A DNA stretch of 64,000 nucleotides, taken from NCBI GenBank assembly GCA_003612585.1, contig RAZH01000005.1, positions 1 through 64,000 of the forward strand, read 5' to 3'. The position numbers and the translations under genes were made by a program. Below, piece by piece: positions 16,836 to 24,725 of the stretch. Source of the DNA: a bacterium 1XD42-54. Lineage in GTDB: Bacteria; Bacillota; Clostridia; Lachnospirales; Lachnospiraceae. The first letter of the stretch is position 1. Each line of letters starts with the position of its first letter. The notes beneath the pieces are model-generated. The model was not told the DNA's origin, searched no databases, and was given only the letters and a program-made list of their open reading frames with translations.

Positions 16836-18595
16836 TAGTAGGCTCCTTTCTTCCACCGCAGCAGCCGCTTACCGACACTCTTGTACCCGATCTGATGCCC
16901 CGCTGCCTTTACCTTATTCGCCATCAGAACTGCCATATGCAGCCCGTCCGGTCCGTCATCGTTCTTACCCATCGGGAATTCCTGCATCTGCTGGAGCAAT
17001 GTCTTCTGCCGCCTCTGGAACCGGATGTACCCATTCTTCACCTCCGGCTGCAGGGAGCGGATACGCAGTACTTTATTCGACGTACTTGTGATTCCCTCAA
17101 TTGGAAGATAAACACCTTGCTCAGCCGATTTTTGTGCCATAACTTGTTTAAAGTAATACTGAAATTGCACATCCTCCACGCCGAAAGAATAGTAGCCTTT
17201 GCCATATTCCAGACGCAGGCGCTTGTCCGTGTCAAAAATATCCTCGATGATCTTGTCCGGATTGCGCTTTGCAATGTCCGCATACACCACATATTTGTAT
17301 CCGCTCTCCGTATCCAGAGCCAGCGTGATGATCGAACTGGTATCTGCCTTTGCATTCTTTCCAAGTGATGGATCATTCCCTCCGATAAACAAAAACTTCG
17401 GTTGCTTGAAATCCACCTCGCCATCCTCGTAATAAACAAACCACTCCTCGTTAAAGTCTGCGTTATCCGGATCAATTGGATCGTTCTGAAGCTCACTGTT
17501 GAACGATGCAGTTCCTTCATCGACTTTCATCTTCATCAGCTTGTAGTACGACAGCTTTGCCTCCCACAGTACCTCTGTGCCTTCCAGCATTTCCTCTCTG
17601 TTTGCTTCAAAAAATGCTTCCGCGTCCGCTTCATGCTGATTGTTAAACAGATTTGTATATATCTTTTCCCATGCCTCCCACAGCTCCAGATGTGCAGAAT
17701 CAGCTATGACTGCCCGGTATTTCCTGCTCTTGAATCCCGGATTCTGCAACTTCCCGGCAAGCAACGAATCATAGTGCAGGATGGTTCCGACATACATCAC
17801 ATCGGTATACGTATCTCCCGCCTTTAACACCGCCTTGTCGAACCAACTTTTTAGCTTCCTACGCTGCTCCGGCGTGGCAACATTTTCATCATTCTCAATA
17901 TCGTCCAGCACAATCAGATCCGGACGCCATGACCGGTTTTTCCTGCCTCGGATTTTCTTTCCGGAGCCGATCGCATCGATCTTCACTCCGTTTGTGGCTT
18001 TGATCGTACCGGTCTTCCATGTAGAGTCTCCCTTCAAATGACCAAAATCCTCGATGATATAGGCATTGTCCTCCAGCTCTGTCTTGATGTCTTCCAAAAA
18101 TGCTTCTGCCTGTTCGGTACTGTCTGAGAGGATCAGGATATAATGCTTATACGCATACAATGCTGCGTGAAGGGAATCTTTAAACGTAAATGTCGTGGAC
18201 TTCGCATGTCCTCTCGGCGCTGCGATCGCCCAGTTGCTTCCGTCCATCCGGTTTATCTGCGCCGCATCGGTATACGGATTTTTATTTTTCAGGACACCCT
18301 CCGCCCAAATGTCGTCCAGCTCTCCGTGAAACTCCGGGGATTCCCGGACAAAATAATGCGGCAGGTAAGCTCGCCCAAAATATGCCAGGTCGACTGCCGC
18401 CAGCTTCTTACGCAGTCCGTCTTTTCCGGTTAACGCTTCGCCGTCCCGGTACTGCTTCAGCAGTTCCCGGCGATAGGATGTATCCTTCCTCAACACATAC
18501 TGTTCAAACAACGCTTCGTTACTCTCATGCTGACGTTTTGCTTCCTGCTCTTCCCCGTCATCCAGCTCTAATAGCCAACGTTCCAGATCAATCAT
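16835..18595 (-). CDS. terminase large subunit (Mu gp28-like)
   Basis: This 586-residue packaging motor has a Walker A-like APRGHAKSTTF (about residues 124-134), a Walker B PDLIVLDDIEND (about 227-238), and a C-terminal nuclease domain starting FIGGNDPSLGKNAKADTSSI. The last motif carries acidic residues of the RNase H-like fold. It cuts and packages DNA with the DUF3486 small partner encoded just before it. The genes overlap by 8 nt. Confidence 0.92.
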   Translation of the reverse strand: MIDLERWLLELDDGEEQEAKRQHESNEALFEQYVLRKDTSYRRELLKQYRDGEALTGKDGLRKKLAAVDLAYFGRAYLPHYFVRESPEFHGELDDIWAEGVLKNKNPYTDAAQINRMDGSNWAIAAPRGHAKSTTFTFKDSLHAALYAYKHYILILSDSTEQAEAFLEDIKTELEDNAYIIEDFGHLKGDSTWKTGTIKATNGVKIDAIGSGKKIRGRKNRSWRPDLIVLDDIENDENVATPEQRRKLKSWFDKAVLKAGDTYTDVMYVGTILHYDSLLAGKLQNPGFKSRKYRAVIADSAHLELWEAWEKIYTNLFNNQHEADAEAFFEANREEMLEGTEVLWEAKLSYYKLMKMKVDEGTASFNSELQNDPIDPDNADFNEEWFVYYEDGEVDFKQPKFLFIGGNDPSLGKNAKADTSSIITLALDTESGYKYVVYADIAKRNPDKIIEDIFDTDKRLRLEYGKGYYSFGVEDVQFQYYFKQVMAQKSAEQGVYLPIEGITSTSNKVLRIRSLQPEVKNGYIRFQRRQKTLLQQMQEFPMGKNDDGPDGLHMAVLMANKVKAAGHQIGYKSVGKRLLRWKKGAY

Positions 18596-19151
18596 CCTGC
18601 ATCATCCTGTCCCTTGCGTCTTTCAAGATCGCCCGGAGCTGTTCAGCAGCCTCAGGGTCCTGTCGTATAATCTTCAAGATCCTATCTTCCATCTCGGTAA
18701 AAGCAAGATCCATTTTTTTCTGCATATCCTGCTGTACCTTGTCCTTATAGACCTTTGTGCGGCTCAGTGACGCCAACAGCCGCCCTGCCTTATCAAGCGG
18801 CATCGCATCAAATTCCTCCTCTGCGGTCGCCATCTTATTGATCAGACCATCCATCAGCATACGCATCCCGGCTTCCGTATAGTCTGCATCCGGATTCTGC
18901 TTAACGACCTGCACCAGTTTTTCCGTCTGTCGCTGCGCTTCCAGCAACCGCTGCATCGCCGTATTGGATCGCATCGCATACCGTCCGACTGATGACTTTG
19001 ACACTTTATACCCCATCGTTTTCAGCCAATCACTGATACTCTGATAGGTGTTCGCTGTATCGGACAACAAAACATCAACATTCGTTCGGATCTCTTCTGG
19101 CAGCTCATCTACTTTTGAAGATATCCGTGTCTTCCTACGCTGCTTCGCCAT
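18588..19151 (-). CDS. DUF3486 protein, small terminase-like (Mu gp27)
   Basis: This 187-residue protein has the DUF3486 start RRKTRISSKVDELPEEIRTNVDVLL, here seen as KTRISSKVDELPEEIR. An HTH-like region (ISDWLKTMGYKVSKSSVGRY) follows, then a long helical C-terminus. In Mu-like phages this is the DNA-recognition partner of the terminase. It overlaps the large subunit gene by 8 nt. Confidence 0.88.
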   Translation of the reverse strand: MAKQRRKTRISSKVDELPEEIRTNVDVLLSDTANTYQSISDWLKTMGYKVSKSSVGRYAMRSNTAMQRLLEAQRQTEKLVQVVKQNPDADYTEAGMRMLMDGLINKMATAEEEFDAMPLDKAGRLLASLSRTKVYKDKVQQDMQKKMDLAFTEMEDRILKIIRQDPEAAEQLRAILKDARDRMMQDD

Positions 19152-19474
19152 CAGATGTCCACCCCCGGATCATTGATCGTGCCTTCTGCAAGGTCGACAC
19201 CTTCCTTCGTCAATCGGATCACCGCATCTTCCGCATATGCGTTATACGCTGTTACGCGCTCATCCGTAAACTCGATATAGCCTGCGTCATGCAAATAATC
19301 AATGTATTTTGATATATCCGGCGAGATCACCAGCCCCGCTGCAATCATCGCATTCGACACCTGACGCGTCAGCGCAGCGTTGTTAAATCCTTTCACTAAA
19401 CAGCGGATGATATACCCACGGACTGCTTTATTCCGCTTCACCTCCGCGCGTTCTGCATCGTTCATCCTTCTCAC
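19151..19474 (-). CDS. winged-helix-like phage protein (Mu gp26 position)
   Basis: This 107-residue protein has repeated helices and a VRLTKEGVDLAEGTINDPGV end, a conserved-looking tail in Mu-type phages. The middle (AMIAAGLVISPDISKYIDYL) followed by DAGYIEFTDERV reads like a winged helix. The gene starts at the base where DUF3486 ends and precedes it in the operon. It may assist DNA recognition during packaging, which is inference from position. Confidence 0.65.
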   Translation of the reverse strand: MRRMNDAERAEVKRNKAVRGYIIRCLVKGFNNAALTRQVSNAMIAAGLVISPDISKYIDYLHDAGYIEFTDERVTAYNAYAEDAVIRLTKEGVDLAEGTINDPGVDI

Positions 19475-19475
19475 C

Positions 19476-19835
19476 TCATTCCTTACCGCTGCCCTTTAAG
19501 AGCAGACGATCTATTTTGTGATCAATATTGCGGATAGATTCCTCCATCTTGTTCATCGCCCGGAAGTAATCTTCCCGCAGCACAAACATAGTCGCAAAAT
19601 CAGATTTAAAATCCGTGATCTCTTTTTCCATCTGGCGGATCTCCTGATCCGTCTTCTCATCTAATGCTTTGATACGCTCATCTATCTTTTTGTCGATTCC
19701 CTTAACCTGTACCTTCGTTTCTTCGTTGCTTTTCAGGACGCCGCTGATCCAGTTTTTTACCAGCCAGCCAAATACACCCAGGCCGATACCAATCAGCCCG
19801 GTCATCACGTCTGCAAATGTAATCGCATATTCCAT
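19476..19835 (-). CDS. membrane-anchored coiled-coil protein (DUF2730/Mu gp25 type)
   Basis: This 119-residue protein has one N-terminal membrane segment (DVMTGLIGIGLGVFGWLVKNW) followed by a long charged coiled coil (EETKVQVKGIDKKIDERIK, then IRQMEKEITDF). The layout matches the DUF2730 proteins of Mu-like phages that follow the holin and may act as spanin-like or lysis accessory proteins. In a Gram-positive host the role is unclear. Confidence 0.65.
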   Translation of the reverse strand: MEYAITFADVMTGLIGIGLGVFGWLVKNWISGVLKSNEETKVQVKGIDKKIDERIKALDEKTDQEIRQMEKEITDFKSDFATMFVLREDYFRAMNKMEESIRNIDHKIDRLLLKGSGKE

Positions 19836-19836
19836 G

Positions 19837-20175
19837 TCATTTCCTCTTGATCAGTTTTCCGGCAAGCTCTGTCACGCGTTCCCAACCGTCCATTGCCACC
19901 AGTGCGACAATAAATGCTGCGATAAACGACGCAAACACCATAAACCATGTGATCGACTGTCCTGCATATGCCAGCATCCCAAAGATTGCCATCGGACAGA
20001 TCACCAGTGACAGGACGATTACCACTATCCCTGTCGGCAGCACGTCATCCAGCCATTTCACATGCTTTAATACTTCGGCGATGCATGACACAATAAATGC
20101 CAGTAACCCGATCACTCCCACCAGTTTGGTGACATCCACCATTGCTTCAATTTCCAATGCATTTAAAATTTCCAT
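19837..20175 (-). CDS. holin
   Basis: Started at the ATG at 20175 (AAAGGGG 7 nt upstream) this 112-residue protein has three hydrophobic segments (VGVIGLLAFIVSCIAEVL, GIVVIVLSLVICPMAIFGML, WFMVFASFIAAFIVALVAM) and a basic end (KLIKRK). That is the profile of a class I holin, which opens the membrane to the lysin. A TTG at 20196 in the same frame lies in the terminator tail and is not favoured. It is the first gene after the terminator that follows the Mor-like gene, so it heads the late operon. Confidence 0.8.
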   Translation of the reverse strand: MEILNALEIEAMVDVTKLVGVIGLLAFIVSCIAEVLKHVKWLDDVLPTGIVVIVLSLVICPMAIFGMLAYAGQSITWFMVFASFIAAFIVALVAMDGWERVTELAGKLIKRK

Positions 20176-20197
20176 GTTGTTCCCCTTTCCCGACAAA

Positions 20198-20228
20198 AAA
20201 ATAGGAGCATAGCCAAGCTATGCTCCTA
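20198..20228 (-). terminator. intrinsic terminator between activator and holin genes
   Basis: On the minus strand a perfect 10-bp stem AGGAGCATAG / CTATGCTCCT with a 5-base loop is followed by seven T residues. It ends the operon that closes with the Mor-like gene and stands only 23 nt before the holin start. Late transcription must therefore read through it or start inside or past it. Confidence 0.9.
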
Positions 20229-20279
20229 GTCTACTTATTCTTCAGATAACCTTTAAATAAAACATTTCAGAAAAAAATT
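20229..20279 (-). promoter_or_regulatory. candidate activator-dependent late promoter region
   Basis: The gap after the Mor-like gene contains a dyad TTAT-N7-ATAA at 20235-20249, inside an AT-rich stretch. Mu C protein recognises a TTAT-N6-ATAA dyad upstream of late promoters that lack a good -35 box. The spacing here is one base longer. No good sigma-A -35/-10 pair was found, which fits activator dependence. This is inference. Confidence 0.35.
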
Positions 20280-20612
20280 TCACTCTTTATACAGTTCAAA
20301 ATCCGGATCGAACATCGAAAGCTGCCCGAAAACCTGCTCATCTTTCAGTATATTTCGTATTCTGTTCGGTGTCAGTCCGTATTTATCTGCCAGTTCCCGT
20401 ATGTTACAACCATTCCATTCTTTTTTGATCTTTCGGTTGCGTGCCGGAGCAACAATACTCTCTGGCTTCGGTATATACAATGCATCCCCCTGCGCATACT
20501 CAGACAGTTCAAAAAAACGTTCCAGTCCAACAATCTCCACGATCGGCTGGCAGCTCTCCGGCAAATCCGCTATCGTCGTATCATCCAGCAGCTCCCGCAT
20601 GTTCTGATCCAT
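20280..20612 (-). CDS. Mor/C-like transcription activator
   Basis: From the ATG at 20612 (AAAGGTGTG upstream) the protein has 110 residues. It has the Mor family plan: an N-terminal dimerisation part (IADLPESCQPIVEIVGLERFFELSEYA) and a C-terminal HTH (CNIRELADKYGLTPNRIRNIL). Mor and C switch Mu from early to middle and late genes by binding a dyad at promoters without a -35 box. The gene starts 5 nt after the lysin stop, and a strong terminator follows it. Only one such gene is seen here, so it may serve both Mor and C roles. Confidence 0.82.
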   Translation of the reverse strand: MDQNMRELLDDTTIADLPESCQPIVEIVGLERFFELSEYAQGDALYIPKPESIVAPARNRKIKKEWNGCNIRELADKYGLTPNRIRNILKDEQVFGQLSMFDPDFELYKE

Positions 20613-20617
20613 TCTTA

Positions 20618-22366
20618 TCACACCTTTTCGATATACTCGAGACTCACCCATCCGGCTCCACTTAATAAATGCCCGAATCCATTCTTCTCTTTATCAATAT
20701 GGTACGACACCTTCCTGCCCTCTGGCTCACTGATCGTTCCGACTACCGGCGAGTCAAGTGATGCCTTTTTACGGATATTCAGCATGTTGCAGGTCGTCTG
20801 TACTGCGTACATCCATTTCTTCACATGCGCAAGATCCACCCATCCGGCTTCGCTAAGCAGCTTCCCGTAACCGTTCTGTTCTTCCACAATGTGGTACTCT
20901 TTCTTTTTACCTTCCGGTTCCTGGATATACCCGACCACTTTTCCGGACTTCTGTGGTTCAGACAGGATCGACAGGATGTCCGCATCCGTGAAGATACCAT
21001 ACAATACCTGTCTGTTCTCCTCCTGACCTCCCTGATCCGATGTCTCCGGCTTCTGATCCGGCGTATCAGGCTTTTGCTCCGGTATTTCCAGTTTCTGATC
21101 CAGCTCGCTGTTTCTCACGTTAAACCGCATCAGGTTCCAACGCTCAATGATATTGCAGATCTTGTTGACATATTCCGGATCTGTCGCGTACCCGCCTGCC
21201 TTAATGATCTGGATCGCCTTTCTGTAATCCTTCTCGCCCTGTATTCCTTCAAACCTGCGCTTCTTTCCATTTGCAGCATTCAACAGATACGCAGCATGGT
21301 CAGCGATAGAATCCTCAATACATTCATAGCACCTAAACTGTGACCGGCGCATCACTTCCTGTCCGTTCTCAACCTCTGACGATAACTTCTCGTAAAAGCT
21401 CTCCCCATTCCACGTCGTGCCTGACCATGTATTTCCGGACAGGTTGCATTTCATGCCGTGCATGTTATTTCCGATCTGCGCCAGATCCGTCTGCCCGTAT
21501 CCACTCTCTAAGATGGACTGCGCAAGCGATACGCAGGCAAGGATACCGTTCTTTCGTTCATCCTCTGTATACATCGTTCCGACTGCTTCGATGTACTCCT
21601 CCTCTGCGCAGCCTTCAAATGCCTGCGCCTGCGTGCCATATGCTTCTTTCAAATAGACACAATTTCCGGACGGATCAAACACGCTGTAACCTGCAGGACA
21701 TACCAAAATCGCCGCTTCCTTTGTTTCCATTGCGTACTTCTGGCTTTTTGTATCCTCCCACGATTTCCGTACTCTCCAATATTCTTTCTTTGGTACATCG
21801 CCAGCAGAAGAATCCATACCCAGTCCATCCATGACTCCCTGTGCGATCGCCTTGGCAAAGGCATCTACATGGTTACAATAAAAATTCATATCATCTCCAT
21901 CATCGACAAATGCTGTCTCAAGCAAAAAATACTTTGCGCCCTGACGCTGTGCGTTGTTTAAATTCAGCAAGCCCGTGCTTGTCCCCAGCATCCACTCTTT
22001 GAATCCGAGCGCCACCACACGGTCAATAATCGCACGTGCCACCTTCTTTCCGGCGTTGTCTGGATGGATGTAGCCGCCGACTCCGGTGAAGTGTCCGTCC
22101 CCGTAAGGATCTTTCTTGCCCTTTGCATTGAAATGGATTTCTAACGTCATGTCGTACTTCGCATACTCCGGCACATTACCACGCTTGCTCTGTGCATAAC
22201 AGTTCTTCTTCTGGTCATACATCGTCACAGACATCTTATTGCCAATGGACTTCTTTACCATCGTCGCAAGCTCCCGAGTGTAATCTGCTTCTTGCCCCCA
22301 AATGCTGCATGCACCCGGATCACCCTCACCGTGTCCTGCAATAATCAATAATTTTTTCTTTGCCAT
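20618..22366 (-). CDS. two-domain endolysin: amidase_3 plus glucosaminidase
   Basis: This 582-residue lysin has an N-terminal N-acetylmuramoyl-L-alanine amidase domain (about residues 1-190) with the zinc-site motifs LIIAGHGEGDPGA, TLEIHFNA and FLLETAFVDDGDD. A glucosaminidase-like domain (about 245-420) follows, with ACVSLAQSILESGYGQTDLA. A Pro/Gln/Asp-rich linker (about 425-450) leads to two SH3-like wall-binding repeats, each ending in GxLLSxAGWVxL. It cuts both sugar and peptide bonds of the wall. No signal peptide is present, so it needs the holin. It lies upstream of the Mor-like gene, not with the holin. Confidence 0.88.
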   Translation of the reverse strand: MAKKKLLIIAGHGEGDPGACSIWGQEADYTRELATMVKKSIGNKMSVTMYDQKKNCYAQSKRGNVPEYAKYDMTLEIHFNAKGKKDPYGDGHFTGVGGYIHPDNAGKKVARAIIDRVVALGFKEWMLGTSTGLLNLNNAQRQGAKYFLLETAFVDDGDDMNFYCNHVDAFAKAIAQGVMDGLGMDSSAGDVPKKEYWRVRKSWEDTKSQKYAMETKEAAILVCPAGYSVFDPSGNCVYLKEAYGTQAQAFEGCAEEEYIEAVGTMYTEDERKNGILACVSLAQSILESGYGQTDLAQIGNNMHGMKCNLSGNTWSGTTWNGESFYEKLSSEVENGQEVMRRSQFRCYECIEDSIADHAAYLLNAANGKKRRFEGIQGEKDYRKAIQIIKAGGYATDPEYVNKICNIIERWNLMRFNVRNSELDQKLEIPEQKPDTPDQKPETSDQGGQEENRQVLYGIFTDADILSILSEPQKSGKVVGYIQEPEGKKKEYHIVEEQNGYGKLLSEAGWVDLAHVKKWMYAVQTTCNMLNIRKKASLDSPVVGTISEPEGRKVSYHIDKEKNGFGHLLSGAGWVSLEYIEKV

Positions 22367-22371
22367 ATGTA

Positions 22372-22620
22372 TCAGTCCTCCTTTTCTTTGTCTATATCAT
22401 AGATTTCGATATAATCTGTATCGACCAAATAATCCTTATTAAATTCCACTACATTCGCGCCAGCAGCTTCTGCAACAGGAACAATATCATCCGGATGCTG
22501 CATGTCCTCATCTTCCATACTATCCGCAATCATCTGTGCCTGCTCCATACATTCGCACTCTATGATCAGGCTATGCTGGTGCCTGACCATTTCTACTATC
22601 GTAAATTCAAATTGCGCCAT
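22372..22620 (-). CDS. acidic phage protein of unknown function
   Basis: This 82-residue acidic protein has a beta-helix start (FEFTIVEMVRHQHSLIIECE), a helical middle and a C-terminal EIYDIDKEKED. It sits between a 220-residue unknown gene and the lysin with gaps of 2 and 5 nt, so it is in the same operon. No family recognised. Confidence 0.6.
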   Translation of the reverse strand: MAQFEFTIVEMVRHQHSLIIECECMEQAQMIADSMEDEDMQHPDDIVPVAEAAGANVVEFNKDYLVDTDYIEIYDIDKEKED

Positions 22621-22622
22621 CC

Positions 22623-23285
22623 CTACTCCTCCTTATAATCCAGCGTAATCGCTGTTTTACTGTCTACGATTACACACTTCTTTAGTTCACGGATCGTTGC
22701 ATCGATCATGTCATCCGGCAGGTACGCGCGGATCAGTTCCGCGTTCTTAATCTTATGGATGTAATACAGCTCTACGTCCCAGTCACATTCCGTATCAAAT
22801 ATGGCAGTCAGATTCTTCCTGTCCTTCTCGTAGTCGCCGCTTAACTTCTTCAGCAACAGTTTCTTCTGCTTCGTATCCGGCAGGATATGCATTTGGCCAT
22901 CCAAAAACTCCTCCAGTTCCATCTCAAATGTATAGTCATCCGTAAAAAGAGCCTTCAGCATACGTTCAAAATTAGCGCTACATTTATACTTCGTTTCCGT
23001 TGTAACCGTAACGTTCTTATTCCATACCCCTTCTGACATGCAAAGCTTCAGCCGGTCCGGATTCAGGATGTCAAGACTCTGCCGATCAGTAATGGCCGCC
23101 GCTGATCCATGGCTTCCATAAAAACGCGTGTACTGCTTGTTGCGATCTTCCATGATACTTATCCCACGCGCCTGCAGCTCTGCCTGATACTTTGATATGT
23201 TTCTCGTTGTCTGAAGACGCAGGCGGTCAAGCTGCACCAGCTCATCCACCAGCTCTGCGCTTGTTTTCTGCTTCAGTTCATCCAT
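22623..23285 (-). CDS. phage protein of unknown function (Gam position)
   Basis: This 220-residue protein has a helical start (ELVDELVQLDRLRLQTTRNI) and a central region rich in Lys and aromatic residues (YKCSANFERMLKALFTDDY), and ends in CVIVDSKTAITLDYKEE. It overlaps the AbrB-like gene by 8 nt. Mu has its host-nuclease inhibitor Gam in the early region, but the sequence does not read like Gam. Function unknown. Confidence 0.6.
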   Translation of the reverse strand: MDELKQKTSAELVDELVQLDRLRLQTTRNISKYQAELQARGISIMEDRNKQYTRFYGSHGSAAAITDRQSLDILNPDRLKLCMSEGVWNKNVTVTTETKYKCSANFERMLKALFTDDYTFEMELEEFLDGQMHILPDTKQKKLLLKKLSGDYEKDRKNLTAIFDTECDWDVELYYIHKIKNAELIRAYLPDDMIDATIRELKKCVIVDSKTAITLDYKEE

Positions 23286-23547
23286 TTGCTTCCCCTCCGT
23301 TCATTTTTTCTAATGCTTCACAAACTTTTTTCGCACATCCGGCGCATACATAACGCCCAAATACTTTATGCACCTGATCTTGCCTGCCACAGTACATGCA
23401 GCGTGGCACATATGGTTTCAGTATGATGTCACCCTCTCCGTTGGTGCTCACGATCATCGGATCTTTTGGTTCCAGTCCCAAATCCCGTCGCATCGCAACC
23501 GGTATGTTAATACTTCCATGCGATGATAATTTCTTATACTGTTCCAT
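23278..23547 (-). CDS. AbrB/SpoVT-like domain fused to a CxxC-CxxC zinc ribbon
   Basis: This 89-residue protein has an N-terminal swapped-hairpin AbrB-like domain (SSHGSINIPVAMRRDLGLEP, with GEGDIILKPY closing it). A zinc-ribbon follows with Cys at residues 50, 53, 68 and 71 (CMYC and CAGC). AbrB-type domains bind DNA as dimers. Its position in the operon before the Mor-like activator suggests a phage transcription regulator. It overlaps the next gene. Confidence 0.78.
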   Translation of the reverse strand: MEQYKKLSSHGSINIPVAMRRDLGLEPKDPMIVSTNGEGDIILKPYVPRCMYCGRQDQVHKVFGRYVCAGCAKKVCEALEKMNGGEANG

Positions 23548-23562
23548 TCCTACATTCCCCCT

Positions 23563-23928
23563 TTATGCTTCTATAATGTCCCTGATGTAGTCATATTTCT
23601 CTTTCAACTTATAACTCGTATCCCCACGCACCTTGACTGATTCCTCAAATTCTTTCAAACGTACCGCCAGCTTCAGGCACTTTGCTGCCCCTATTGCTTC
23701 AGATGATACACGCAGCGTCCTCTGTTCCACATCCCCTAACATAATGCCAATCGCATCCATCAGGTAAATATCCCATACGTAACACTCTTTATCTCTTGCA
23801 TTCCATTCCTGCATCGCCTCATCCACAAATTTTTTCCGGTTCAGCTTCTTTTTATCCGGCGGCAGGATGCCCTTCTCCTTCAACTGTTTCTTGATCCTCG
23901 CCCGTTCTTTCTGTTCCTTTTTCGTCAT
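23563..23928 (-). CDS. basic helical phage protein of unknown function
   Basis: This 121-residue protein has a strongly basic N-terminal 35 residues (KKEQKERARIKKQLKEKG) followed by helices with YVWDIYLMDAIGIMLGDV. It overlaps the preceding gene by 4 nt. Similar small basic proteins are common in early operons of Mu-like phages. No function is proposed. Confidence 0.6.
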   Translation of the reverse strand: MTKKEQKERARIKKQLKEKGILPPDKKKLNRKKFVDEAMQEWNARDKECYVWDIYLMDAIGIMLGDVEQRTLRVSSEAIGAAKCLKLAVRLKEFEESVKVRGDTSYKLKEKYDYIRDIIEA

Positions 23929-24152
23929 TCATTCTCACCTTCCTGTCTTTCAAGGTCATTCATGGCTGCCAGATAGACATCCAGCAGCTTATCTTTTACC
24001 ATCTCCAGATCAGCGCCACGCATCATTGCATTACGTCCGACCATCACCTGCAGCACACCGCAAATTGCTGTCATATCCTCCAGTGATACATGTTCTGCCC
24101 GCATGTCCACCTTTCCATCCCTGACAGCTATCTCCACCCTGCAATCCTCCAT
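23925..24152 (-). CDS. small early phage protein of unknown function
   Basis: The start is the ATG at 24152 with GGAGG 5 nt upstream, giving 75 residues. A TTG in frame at 24164 would lie ahead of the ribosome site. The protein has a beta N-terminus (DCRVEIAVRDGKVDMRAE) and a helical rest with a Met-rich stretch. It begins 20 nt after the T-run of the terminator at 24172-24205, so its transcript must come from read-through or antitermination. Confidence 0.6.
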   Translation of the reverse strand: MEDCRVEIAVRDGKVDMRAEHVSLEDMTAICGVLQVMVGRNAMMRGADLEMVKDKLLDVYLAAMNDLERQEGENE

Positions 24153-24171
24153 TTGTACCTCCAAACTGCAT

Positions 24172-24205
24172 AAAAAAACTGCCGACCGTTTATACAGCCA
24201 GCAGC
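24172..24205 (-). terminator. intrinsic terminator closing the small-gene cassette
   Basis: On the minus strand CTGCTGGC pairs with GGTCGGCAG (8 bp, two wobble pairs), followed by TTTTTTT. It directly follows the ribbon-helix-helix gene and separates the three-gene cassette from the rest of the early operon. Confidence 0.8.
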
Positions 24206-24213
24206 TTCAATTT

Positions 24214-24417
24214 TTATTTCCCGTTATTCACTTCGTCGATAAATGCCTGCATCATCACAGTGAGCTGCCCTGCAGCGCTCACACCTTTCTTTTTACATGC
24301 CCGAGCAAATTCTTCTGTCAGTTCTTTACGCAGCTTATACGACTTCGATACAAATCCGGCTTTTGCCTCGTATTTTTTTGTCGCAACAGTCTGCGGCTTC
24401 GGACTACCTACCGGCAT
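24214..24417 (-). CDS. ribbon-helix-helix (Arc-like) DNA-binding protein
   Basis: The start is the ATG at 24417 with GGAAGGGGG upstream, giving 67 residues. A TTG at 24444 in the same frame is not preceded by a site. A basic flexible N-terminus leads to FVSKSYKLRKELTEEF, a strand-turn-helix pattern, then ACKKKGVSAAGQLTVMMQAFIDEV, as in Arc/MetJ-type repressors. It is the last gene of a cassette whose promoter has a perfect palindrome between its -35 and -10 boxes. Autoregulation is a natural guess. Confidence 0.72.
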   Translation of the reverse strand: MPVGSPKPQTVATKKYEAKAGFVSKSYKLRKELTEEFARACKKKGVSAAGQLTVMMQAFIDEVNNGK

Positions 24418-24505
24418 TCCTGTTCCCCCTTCCTTTTTTGACAAAATAGATGAGCAGTTTCACGATTCCGATCGCGACAAAGAATATTCCAAGTTTCCAA
24501 AGCAT
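24404..24505 (-). CDS. 33-residue single-span membrane peptide
   Basis: A short frame reads MLWKLGIFFVAIGIVKLLIY, then a basic end, with one membrane helix. It lies between the 43-residue membrane peptide gene and the ribbon-helix-helix gene, overlapping the latter by 14 nt. The ribosome site is poor (AAAGG touching the ATG), so the start or the gene itself is uncertain. The hydrophobic, positively terminated pattern is not what random sequence usually gives. Confidence 0.5.
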   Translation of the reverse strand: MLWKLGIFFVAIGIVKLLIYFVKKGRGNRNAGR

Positions 24506-24541
24506 CCTTTACACAGATGAGCATTTGTGTTATATTTTTTT

Positions 24542-24570
24542 CAAGAGAAGGGCTTGCGCCCCTCTCCGCT
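24542..24570 (-). other. 9-bp hairpin with GCAA loop after the 43-codon gene
   Basis: On the minus strand GAGAGGGGC / GCCCTTCTC pair through 9 bp (one wobble) around a GCAA tetraloop, right after the stop of the 43-codon gene. The following bases are TTGAAAAAAA, not a T-run, so it is not an ordinary terminator. It may stabilise or process the transcript. Confidence 0.6.
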
Positions 24571-24700
24571 AATTTAATAGCTTATCGAGAATCAGTAAGA
24601 TGATTCCGATGATCAAGTCCGTTATTGCTCCGAGTGCCCAGCTCTTTAATTCAATATCGGACTTTTTCATATTTGGCTTTCGCCTGTTCCTGTTGCTCAT
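24569..24700 (-). CDS. 43-residue single-span membrane peptide
   Basis: The frame starts MSNRNRRKPNMKKSDIELK and continues into a membrane helix ALGAITDLIIGIILLILDKL, a positive-inside single-span peptide. The ribosome site AAGGAGGTGAG with 8 nt spacing is near ideal and the consensus promoter at 24726-24754 is just upstream, so expression is likely high. No family recognised. A superinfection-exclusion, toxin or lysis-timing role would fit such a peptide, but none is shown. Confidence 0.75.
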   Translation of the reverse strand: MSNRNRRKPNMKKSDIELKSWALGAITDLIIGIILLILDKLLN

Positions 24701-24725
24701 CTGTATCTCACCTCCTTATGATTGT

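Noticed and set aside
22623-23285. Gam-type nuclease inhibitor
   Set aside because: Position would fit but I could not find Gam-like sequence features.
24542-24570. Hairpin taken at first as a terminator
   Set aside because: On the minus strand it is followed by an A-run, not a T-run.
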